Origin: an uncultured Candidatus Melainabacteria bacterium
GTDB lineage: Bacteria; Cyanobacteriota; Vampirovibrionia; LMEP-6097
Length of the DNA stretch: 8,884 bases
Direction of reading: 5' to 3'
NCBI GenBank assembly: GCA_937927525.1
Contig: CALBDR010000509.1
Location: 1-8,884 of the forward strand
In this document: piece after piece, positions 1 to 4,849 of the stretch
Position numbering within the stretch: position 1 is the stretch's first letter
Layout of the letters: each line of letters opens with the position of its first letter
The notes under the pieces: model-generated
The model's input: only the letters and a program-made list of their open reading frames with translations
Databases searched by the model: none
Told to the model about the DNA's origin: nothing
Made by a program: the position numbers and the translations under genes

Positions 1-78
1 ATTCGGCACACTTTTCAAATCAATAATTTTGGTTTAAGTTTTCAGTCCACTATAGAATTCATTATGATTATGAGGTGA
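1..78 (+). CDS. Possible C-terminal tail of an upstream gene, cut by the window edge
   Basis: Frame 1 is open from the first base to a TGA at 76-78, giving about 25 codons, while the other two forward frames close within about 36 bases. The readable peptide (ending ...STIEFIMIMR) shows no motif I recognise. The stop lies directly before the palindromic elements that start at 80, which would fit a gene end. The open stretch is too short to exclude chance in AT-rich DNA, so this is only a possibility. Confidence 0.2.
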   Translation: MRHTFQINNFGLSFQSTIEFIMIMR

Positions 79-79
79 A

Positions 80-153
80 AACTTTTAACAAAGACTCGCC
101 TTATTAAAACTTAAGAGCTAAACTTTTAATAAGGGTTTTTGTTATTAAAAGTT
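80..153. promoter_or_regulatory. Two tandem copies of a 33-bp palindromic element upstream of fic
   Basis: Copy A (80-112) has arms AACTTTTAACAA and TTATTAAAACTT, matching at 10 of 12 positions. Copy B (121-153) has arms AACTTTTAATAA and TTATTAAAAGTT, a perfect 12-bp inverted repeat. Both have a 9-nt spacer (agactcgcc and gggtttttg), and like arms differ by one base between copies. The centres are 41 bp apart, close to four helical turns, so two bound dimers would face the same side of the DNA. Copy B ends 5 bases before the fic ATG. The arrangement suggests a pair of operators for a dimeric regulator of fic, perhaps Fic itself through its winged helix. The alternative is weak AT-rich hairpins at the end of an upstream transcript. 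No convincing sigma-70 promoter was found nearby. Confidence 0.6.
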
Positions 154-158
154 TGAAA

Positions 159-1295
159 ATGAATAAATTTAACTATAAATCAGGGAAATACATGAAGCAG
201 GGGACTTATTCAAGCTTTATGCCGTCATATTTGAAAAATATCAAATTAGATTTCTTAGGTACCAAAATTCCCAATTTACTAGAAAATGCCTTAATTGAAC
301 TTGGAGAGTTAAATGCTTACTCAGAGTTAATGCCTGATATTAACTTTTTTATCAAGATGCATATAGCAAAAGAAGCTTCAAGCTCATCTCGGATAGAGGG
401 TACTGAAACAGAAATTGATGATTTGTTTATAAGTGAGGATGTTATAGCTGAAGAAAAGCGTGATGATAGACAAGAAGTTTTAAATTATATAGAGGCTATG
501 AATTGGTCTATAAAAGAATTAGGAAAGCTTCCACTATCCATGAGACTTATCAAAGGTGCCCACAAAATTTTACTTTCAGGAACTAGAGGCAAGCATAAGT
601 TACCCGGTGAAATTCGTAAATCCCAAAACTGGATTGGTGGTTCTTCAATAAAAAGTGCTTTCTTCATTCCTCCAGCTCCTAAAGACATAGGAGATCTTTT
701 GAGTGATCTGGAATATTTTTGGCACGAAGAAAATAATGAGGTTTCACATTTACTTAAAGCTGGAATTAGTCACTATCAGTTTGAAACTATTCACCCATTC
801 TTAGATGGTAATGGTCGAACTGGCAGGCTGTTAATTATTTTATATCTGATTAATTGTGGCTTGTTAAAAAAACCTTCTTTATATTTATCCTCATATTTTG
901 ATAAATATAGGCAAGAATACTATGATGCTTTGACTTATGTGAGGACACAAAATAATCTTGAGCATTGGCTTTTGTTTTTTCTAGAAGGCGTTCAAGTTAC
1001 AGCTAAGGATTCAAAAAATGTTTTTAGAAAAGTGAGTGAGCTAAAACTCAACTGTGAAAAGAAAATAAGTCAGGAATTTGGGAGAAGAACTAAGTTGGGC
1101 TTAAGTTTATTGCAGAACTTATTTTCTAAGCCAATCTTCTCCGTTGAAGAAACTTCGAAGGCTTTAGATATAACCTTCCCTACAGCAAATTCTTTATTGA
1201 AGGAATTTGAAAGAATAAAAATTTTAAGAGAAAAAACAGGTAGTGAAAGAAATAGGCTTTATGAATTTCAAGAATATTTGAATTTGTTTAGTTAG
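159..1295 (+). CDS. fic: Fic family protein adenylyltransferase (AMP transferase) with C-terminal winged helix
   Basis: Predicted cytosolic enzyme that moves AMP from ATP onto Ser/Thr/Tyr hydroxyls of target proteins. Numbering from a TTG at 153, an N-terminal Fic_N-like region covers about residues 12-110. It contains SSRIEG at 78-83, which fits the inhibitory-helix pattern (S/T)xxxE(G/N) and suggests a self-inhibited class II enzyme. The catalytic loop HPFLDGNGRTGR is complete at 214-225, with the general-base His214, the acidic Asp218 and Arg222/Arg225 all present. A winged-helix-like segment follows at about 310-375. The architecture and length (about 378 aa) match stand-alone SoFic-type proteins. 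I prefer the ATG at 159 because the conserved SGKYMKQ stretch lies upstream of the next ATG (192). No clear Shine-Dalgarno sequence is visible. No antitoxin gene is adjacent, as expected when the inhibitory helix is in the same chain. The target is unknown. Confidence 0.93.
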   Translation: MNKFNYKSGKYMKQGTYSSFMPSYLKNIKLDFLGTKIPNLLENALIELGELNAYSELMPDINFFIKMHIAKEASSSSRIEGTETEIDDLFISEDVIAEEKRDDRQEVLNYIEAMNWSIKELGKLPLSMRLIKGAHKILLSGTRGKHKLPGEIRKSQNWIGGSSIKSAFFIPPAPKDIGDLLSDLEYFWHEENNEVSHLLKAGISHYQFETIHPFLDGNGRTGRLLIILYLINCGLLKKPSLYLSSYFDKYRQEYYDALTYVRTQNNLEHWLLFFLEGVQVTAKDSKNVFRKVSELKLNCEKKISQEFGRRTKLGLSLLQNLFSKPIFSVEETSKALDITFPTANSLLKEFERIKILREKTGSERNRLYEFQEYLNLFS

Positions 1296-1297
1296 GT

Positions 1298-1318
1298 AGT
1301 GTCATCAAGTATGACACT
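1298..1318 (+). terminator. Hairpin just after fic, probable weak terminator
   Basis: AGTGTCAT (1298-1305) and ATGACACT (1311-1318) form a perfect 8-bp stem with the loop caagt, starting 3 bases after the fic stop. It is followed by TTATTTAG, an imperfect U-run, so it is at best a weak intrinsic terminator. It could also belong to the cluster of dyads that continues to 1453. Confidence 0.5.
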
Positions 1319-1326
1319 TTATTTAG

Positions 1327-1433
1327 CTGATTCTTTATGAAGTTTACTGCCCACTTTTAGCCTTTTGAGTAGTTTTGATAAAATCCATGATTCCACCTCC
1401 GTAATACAAATTCTTCAGTAAACTTGGAATCAG
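1327..1433. repeat. 107-bp interrupted inverted repeat (MITE-like or structured RNA)
   Basis: The left arm has CTGATTC (1327-1333) and AAGTTTACTG (1340-1349). The right arm has CAGTAAACTT (1416-1425) and GAATCAG (1427-1433). All 17 positions are complementary in matching order, with a 6-nt against 1-nt interruption between the blocks. A second nested pair, GATTCCA (1389-1395) with TGGAATC (1425-1431), competes with the right arm. The centre holds no protein domain. It carries only a tiny - strand reading frame (1344-1388) preceded by GGAGG. It sits downstream of the tRNA on the same strand. It could be a remnant miniature mobile element or a folded RNA. No target-site duplication is evident. 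Confidence 0.55.
1344..1388 (-). CDS. Possible 14-residue micro-ORF with a strong Shine-Dalgarno sequence
   Basis: On the - strand GGAGG (1396-1400) lies 7 nt before an ATG (1388). The ATG opens the frame MDFIKTTQKAKSGQ and closes with TAA at 1344-1346 inside the left arm of the dyad repeat. This ribosome site is better than that of any annotated gene in the window. The peptide is hydrophilic, has no recognisable motif and could easily be chance. Kept only because of the ribosome-site quality and its position inside the repeat. Confidence 0.12.
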   Translation of the reverse strand: MDFIKTTQKAKSGQ

Positions 1434-1438
1434 AAATC

Positions 1439-1453
1439 CCCGCCACAGGCGGG
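1439..1453. repeat. GC-rich mini-palindrome, REP-like
   Basis: CCCGCC (1439-1444), loop ACA, then GGCGGG (1448-1453) form a perfect 6-bp G+C-only stem, embedded in sequence of about 30% G+C. Compositionally it stands out from everything around it and looks like the dispersed palindromic units found between genes in many bacteria. It lies 46-60 bases beyond the 3' end of the tRNA. With no U-run it is not a typical terminator. Confidence 0.55.
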
Positions 1454-1498
1454 CATACCATCAATAAATCAAAAACATAACAAGAGATAAAATAAAAC

Positions 1499-1586
1499 TG
1501 GAGGAGAAAGAGGGATTCGAACCCTCGGTAGCCTGAGCTACACAGTCGTTCCAGGACTGCACCATCAGCCACTCGGTCATTTCTCC
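1499..1586 (-). tRNA. serT(GGA): tRNA-Ser (anticodon GGA), CCA encoded
   Basis: Read on the - strand, the acceptor stem GGAGAAA pairs with TTTCTCC. The D arm is ACC-GAGTGGCTGAT-GGT. The anticodon arm is CAGTC-CTGGAAC-GACTG, with GGA at loop positions 34-36. The long variable arm contains GTAGC-TCAG-GCTAC, the class II feature expected of serine. The T arm is GAGGG-TTCGAAT-CCCTC. The mature body is 85 nt (1502-1586) and CCA is encoded at 1501-1499. The discriminator base (1502) is U on the tRNA, whereas bacterial tRNA-Ser normally carries G73. It decodes UCC and UCU serine codons. It is transcribed against the flanking fic and glycosyltransferase genes. I used a generic label because the organism's own gene name is unknown. 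Confidence 0.95.
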
Positions 1587-1603
1587 ATCTAAGTGAATAT
1601 AAT

Positions 1604-1609
1604 ATTATA
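1604..1609 (-). promoter_or_regulatory. -10 box of the tRNA-Ser promoter
   Basis: The - strand reads TATAAT here, a perfect consensus -10 lying 17 bases upstream of the tRNA 5' end. Transcription would start about 10 nt before the mature tRNA. The -35 is poor: TTGTGG (1630-1635) has a 20-nt spacer and TGGAAA (1627-1632) has a 17-nt spacer. Confidence 0.5.
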
Positions 1610-1680
1610 TGATGCAAAAGATAAAATTTCCACAAAAAATTAGTTGATAGGGCTATGCGAAATTTAGTTAAGAACATATA

Positions 1681-2505
1681 ATGACTTTAGTGAATAGTAA
1701 AACACAATCACTCCCTGATATATCGGTGTTTATTATAGCTAGGGATGATGGAAAAACGATTGAAAAGACTTTAAAACAGGCAAAACGTTTTGCTCGTGAG
1801 CTTATTGTTATAGATTATGGTAGTGAGGACAATACTTTGTCCATTGCTGAAAAGTATGCTGATAAGATATATAAAAAACAATGGTTAGGTATATATCGTA
1901 TGAAGAATTTTGCTTTGACATTATGTACTTATCCTTGGGTAATGCATTTGTGTGCTGACGAAGTAATTAGAGATAGTTTGATTGATGAGATGAAAGACAA
2001 GTTTGGCAAGCAATTAGCTAAAGGTAAACTTGGCTTTCGGTTCCCACGTCGCTTTCATGTTGGTAATACATTTGTTCGCTGGGCTGGATTTTATCCTGAT
2101 CATCAGTTAAGAATTTTTAAGAAAAATATAGCTCATTTCCGTGGAAACTCGATGGATGAATCTGTTGAAATATGGGATGTGAAAAAAGAAAGGTATTTAT
2201 CAAATTCTTCGAAGGTCTATACTTTTACTAATGCAATTGATTATTATCCATTTAAAACTATTAAGGATATGGAAAATTACTACTACTTCAATGCAGAAGT
2301 TGGATTTAAAAAGATTTCTAAATTTCAAGCTGTTGTTGGTTCATGTGGCACATTTATTGAAAAGTTTATTTTTAGGTTTGGTTTTTTAAGCGGTGGCTTA
2401 GGTTTTAAAATATGTAAAATACTTGCGATGCGTGTTTGGAAACAATATAAACGTGCAAGTGATCCAAGTCGTAACTATGTAAAACTTCAAGAAGGTCGCC
2501 TTTGA
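1681..2505 (+). CDS. Family 2 glycosyltransferase of WaaE/KdtX type with degenerate active-site motifs
   Basis: A GT-A fold protein of 274 aa, clearly paralogous to the next gene and related to WaaE/KdtX-type sugar transferases of lipopolysaccharide core synthesis. Shared features include the N-terminal strand ISVFII, VIDYGSEDNT (43-52), the FPRRF...WAGFYPDHQLRIF block (121-146) and a C-terminal helical tail. Several residues that are near-invariant in the family are changed. The DADE motif is CADE (91-94), PVHE is SMDE (157-160), HYSY is YYPF (188-191), QKN is MKN (74-76) and DSGS is DYGS (45-48). The frame is intact, so this is not a simple pseudogene. It may be an inactive partner, or an enzyme with shifted chemistry or substrate. 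The ATG start lacks a good Shine-Dalgarno sequence. Its tail is about 18 residues longer than that of its neighbour. Sugar and acceptor are unknown. Confidence 0.85.
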   Translation: MTLVNSKTQSLPDISVFIIARDDGKTIEKTLKQAKRFARELIVIDYGSEDNTLSIAEKYADKIYKKQWLGIYRMKNFALTLCTYPWVMHLCADEVIRDSLIDEMKDKFGKQLAKGKLGFRFPRRFHVGNTFVRWAGFYPDHQLRIFKKNIAHFRGNSMDESVEIWDVKKERYLSNSSKVYTFTNAIDYYPFKTIKDMENYYYFNAEVGFKKISKFQAVVGSCGTFIEKFIFRFGFLSGGLGFKICKILAMRVWKQYKRASDPSRNYVKLQEGRL

Positions 2506-2566
2506 TTTCTTATACTTCGTGTAAATAAATCTGTCGTGTCAAAGACAAAGTCCTACTAAGAAAATT

Positions 2567-2595
2567 AAGGTACTATAACTGTTATAGTTATTTAA
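2567..2595 (+). promoter_or_regulatory. Shine-Dalgarno sequence separated from a GTG start by a perfect palindrome
   Basis: AAGG (2567-2570) is the only ribosome-site candidate for the GTG at 2596, but in linear sequence it is 25 nt away. Between them is ACTATAAC-T-GTTATAGT (2572-2588), a perfect 17-bp palindrome. If the RNA folds there as a 7-bp stem with a CTG loop, the distance left is about 8 nt, a normal spacing. It could also be a DNA operator for a dimeric regulator. Confidence 0.4.
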
Positions 2596-3366
2596 GTGCC
2601 AAGGAAACAAGACGAAAATCTGTTACATTTGTCAATTTTTATAATCTGTAAAGATGAAGCACATATCATTGGCAGAACTTTAGAACAAGCTTGTAAGCTG
2701 GCAAAAGAAGTCATAGTAGTTGACTCTGGTAGCGCAGATGATACTTTTAGTATTGCTACTAAGTATGCTAATAAAGTTTATCTTCAAGAATGGCAGGGAT
2801 ATGCTGCTCAGAAAAATTATGCTCTATCACTCTGTAGGAATAAATGGGTTCTTAGTTTAGATGCTGATGAAATTATGACAGATGAATTGATTGAAGAGAT
2901 TCGTGATTTTTTTAAATCAGGTGCTTACTATAAGTATTTGGGTTTTAGGCTTCCGCGTAGATTATATATTGGGAGTAAGTTTGTAAAATGGGGTGGTTTT
3001 TACCCAGATTACCAACTTCGTCTATTTTTAAAAGATATAGGACGTTTCCAAGAACTACCTGTCCATGAGAGCGTTGAGATATTAGATGAAGCTAGTGGAG
3101 AATATATAACTAAGTCGCAGAAATTAATTTATGATTTCAAAAATCCATTAGATCATTACTCTTACGCTACTATCGGTCAATTAGAAGCAACATATATGAA
3201 GTATGCCAGTCTATCTCATAAAAAAACAAGCAAGCTTTGGGCTAGAGTGAAAGCAGCGTATACATTCGTCTATAAATTTCTAATTAGGGCTGGGCTCTTT
3301 GATGGCAAGTTAGGATTGCAACTTGCCATCATATACGCAAAATATACTTTTAAAAAGTATCAGTAA
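2596..3366 (+). CDS. Family 2 glycosyltransferase, WaaE/KdtX type
   Basis: A GT-A fold transferase of 256 aa, likely adding a sugar to a lipopolysaccharide-core or other envelope glycan acceptor at the cytoplasmic face of the inner membrane. Family motifs are intact. They are the CKDE entry (18-21), VVDSGSADDT (41-50), QKNYAL (72-77) and SLDADE (87-92) with the metal- and nucleotide-sugar-binding aspartates. Also present are the RLPRR...WGGFYPDYQLRLF block (118-144), PVHE (155-158) and DHYSY (186-190). The GTG start at 2596 is forced, because an in-frame TAA lies directly before it and the conserved domain begins a dozen residues later. It follows its degenerate paralogue by 90 bp in the same direction, consistent with tandem duplication and co-transcription. 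Its last 17 bases overlap the end of the convergent nitroreductase gene. The sugar donor cannot be told from sequence. Confidence 0.9.
   Translation: MPRKQDENLLHLSIFIICKDEAHIIGRTLEQACKLAKEVIVVDSGSADDTFSIATKYANKVYLQEWQGYAAQKNYALSLCRNKWVLSLDADEIMTDELIEEIRDFFKSGAYYKYLGFRLPRRLYIGSKFVKWGGFYPDYQLRLFLKDIGRFQELPVHESVEILDEASGEYITKSQKLIYDFKNPLDHYSYATIGQLEATYMKYASLSHKKTSKLWARVKAAYTFVYKFLIRAGLFDGKLGLQLAIIYAKYTFKKYQ
3300..3331. terminator. Strong hairpin inside the glycosyltransferase gene, possible bidirectional terminator
   Basis: TGATGGCAAGTT (3300-3311) and AACTTGCCATCA (3320-3331) form a perfect 12-bp stem with an 8-nt loop. It codes for residues 235-246 of the upstream transferase, and it lies 18 bases past the stop of the convergent nitroreductase. 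The two genes overlap and leave no free space for a terminator, so an embedded structure is plausible. No U-run follows directly on either strand, which weakens an intrinsic-terminator reading. It may instead block 3' decay or read-through. Confidence 0.4.
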
Positions 3367-3970
3367 CTAATACTTCTTCTAAAGGAAGCTGACCACCACG
3401 CTCTCTAGCTGCTTGAGCTGCTTTTCCGATAGTTAACATTAAGCCGATCATATGGTTTTCAGGTAATTTTATAATCTCAGCGACTTTCTTAGGATCAAAT
3501 CCGATCATAGGACAAGAATCATACCCCATAGCTTTAGCTGCAAGCATCATAGTCTGTGACGCAATTCCTACAGACCTTAAAGCCTCATCTCTTCTTAGCT
3601 GTTCATTGTCTTTATAAAAACCTGTAATCATAGGTACAAGCTTAGAGCTTACTTCTTCAGGAGCATTAGCCCAGTATCTTTCAGGTCTATCATCAGTAGC
3701 ATTTAAGTCTGCACAAATTAAAATTAGTAATGAAGCATCTTTTACTTGAGCTTGCTTCCAAGAAGCTTCCCAAATCTGCTCTCTAAGAGCTTTATCGGCT
3801 ACATTTACAAATCTCCAGTTCTGAATATTAAAAGATGTTGGTGAAAGAATAGTAGCTTCAAAAAGCTTTTTAACTTCGGTTTCACTCATCTCATGTTCTG
3901 CATCATAGTGCTTAACTGATCTTCTAGCTTCTATTGCTGAAAATGTATCCATAGTCTGTGTTGTACTCAT
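3350..3970 (-). CDS. Nitroreductase family protein (FMN-dependent, MhqN/YodC-like)
   Basis: Predicted cytosolic flavoprotein of 206 aa that uses NAD(P)H and FMN to reduce quinones, nitro compounds or similar electrophiles. Visible family features are AIEARRSVKHYD (12-23) with the phosphate-binding arginines, SPTSFNIQNWRF (43-54), RRDEALRSVGIASQTMMLAAKAMGYDSC (126-153, given by key blocks RRDEAL and AKAMGYDSC) and GKAAQAARERG near the C-terminus. The pattern resembles the quinone-detoxification reductases MhqN/YodC of Bacillus. An alternative ATG at residue 7 (3952) gives MDTFSAIEARR, a very typical start for the family, and neither ATG has a Shine-Dalgarno sequence. It lies 58 bp downstream of cmk on the same strand and overlaps the tail of the convergent glycosyltransferase by 17 bp. 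Its natural substrate is unknown. Confidence 0.9.
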   Translation of the reverse strand: MSTTQTMDTFSAIEARRSVKHYDAEHEMSETEVKKLFEATILSPTSFNIQNWRFVNVADKALREQIWEASWKQAQVKDASLLILICADLNATDDRPERYWANAPEEVSSKLVPMITGFYKDNEQLRRDEALRSVGIASQTMMLAAKAMGYDSCPMIGFDPKKVAEIIKLPENHMIGLMLTIGKAAQAARERGGQLPLEEVLVTDTF

Positions 3971-3977
3971 AGATTAA

Positions 3978-4018
3978 ATTTTATCAGAAATAGAGTTTTT
4001 GTAAAATATGCTCTATTT
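3978..4018 (-). promoter_or_regulatory. Candidate nitroreductase promoter overlapped by a palindrome
   Basis: On the - strand TTTACA (4005-4000) and TAAAAT (3983-3978) are separated by 16 nt. Each matches five of six consensus bases of a sigma-70 promoter. An 8-bp perfect inverted repeat, AAATAGAG at 3988-3995 and CTCTATTT at 4011-4018 on the + strand, straddles the -35 and part of the spacer. This is a typical place for a repressor site. Transcription would start within a few bases of the ATG at 3970, implying a nearly leaderless mRNA or use of the ATG at 3952. The palindrome could alternatively be a hairpin ending the cmk transcript. Confidence 0.4.
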
Positions 4019-4028
4019 AGAATAAGAC

Positions 4029-4760
4029 TTAATTATCAAGATATGAGAGAATCTTGTCTTTAACTTCGATGATGCTGAGCTCGTCTGTGTTAATCTCTAT
4101 GGCATCATTAGCTTTAATCAAAGGGGATTCTTCTCTAGTACTATCAAGATGATCTCTTCGAGCGAGTTGAGCGCAAAGTTCTTCGAAGTTAGCTTTCTCT
4201 CCAAGTTTCTCTAAATCTTTCATGCGCCTTTGAGCTCTAGTTTCTACTGATGCTGTTAGGAACACTTTTAAGTGAGCATTAGGAAAGACTACCGTACCGA
4301 TATCTCTACCATCCACGATGACATCAGTTCCTTCGGCTATTTTTCTTTGTTCGTTTACTAAATATTCTCTTACTTCTTTATAGGAAGCTACATGGCTAAC
4401 ATTTTGAGTGATTATAGTAGAGAGAATATAAGGACTAACATCAATTCCATTAACGAAAGTCAAAATGCCATTATCAATGTTCTGAAAGCGAATTGAAATA
4501 TTTTCACAGATTAGTTGAAGAGCTTTTTCATGTTGTTTTCCTAGGATTTCAGATAAGATTTTCCCACGTATAGCTTTTTCTGGTATTAGCTTTTCTTCTA
4601 TGTGTACATCTGGGACTAATTCTTGGATTTCAAGCCATGTGAAAGTCACAGCTCTGTACATGGCACCAGTATCTATATACAAATAATCTAGCTCAGAGGC
4701 AATTATTTTTGCCACTGTGCTTTTGCCACTTCCAGCCGGTCCGTCTACAGCTATAATCAT
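4029..4760 (-). CDS. cmk: Cytidylate kinase
   Basis: Phosphorylates CMP and dCMP to the diphosphates with ATP, in pyrimidine nucleotide salvage and synthesis, in the cytosol. From the ATG at 4760 the protein is 243 aa, slightly longer than the 227 aa of E. coli Cmk. It begins MIIAVDGPAGSGKST, with the P-loop at 7-15. It continues with YIDTGAMYRA (28-37), where CMP kinases bind the nucleotide base, and VDGRDIGTVVFP (149-160). Next come the ARRDHLDSTRE lid region (200-210) and SPLIKANDAIEINT near the end, all characteristic. The frame also extends to a TTG at 4766, but neither start has a well-spaced Shine-Dalgarno sequence and I prefer the ATG. It lies 89 bp downstream of leuA and 58 bp upstream of the nitroreductase, all on the - strand, so a shared transcript is possible. 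Confidence 0.96.
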   Translation of the reverse strand: MIIAVDGPAGSGKSTVAKIIASELDYLYIDTGAMYRAVTFTWLEIQELVPDVHIEEKLIPEKAIRGKILSEILGKQHEKALQLICENISIRFQNIDNGILTFVNGIDVSPYILSTIITQNVSHVASYKEVREYLVNEQRKIAEGTDVIVDGRDIGTVVFPNAHLKVFLTASVETRAQRRMKDLEKLGEKANFEELCAQLARRDHLDSTREESPLIKANDAIEINTDELSIIEVKDKILSYLDN

Positions 4761-4849
4761 CCTCAAGTAAATAATAACTTGTTTTTAGGTACTTGTCTGC
4801 CTTGCTGAATAGGGAATGGAAAGAGTCTTATTTATTCTTTATAGAGCAA

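Noticed and set aside
485..688. 67-codon open frame on the - strand inside fic
   Set aside because: Antisense to the conserved Fic domain, with no motif or ribosome site. Shadow frame.
1357..1677. 106-codon open frame on the - strand across the tRNA
   Set aside because: It reads through the whole tRNA-Ser gene (the GYRGFESL stretch is the translated T arm) and the repeat cluster, with no coding signature. Not a gene.
1676..1682. TATAAT -10 box at the start of the first glycosyltransferase gene
   Set aside because: It overlaps the ATG itself and has no -35 at a usable distance. TTGATA at 1644-1649 is 27 nt away. Likely chance in AT-rich DNA.
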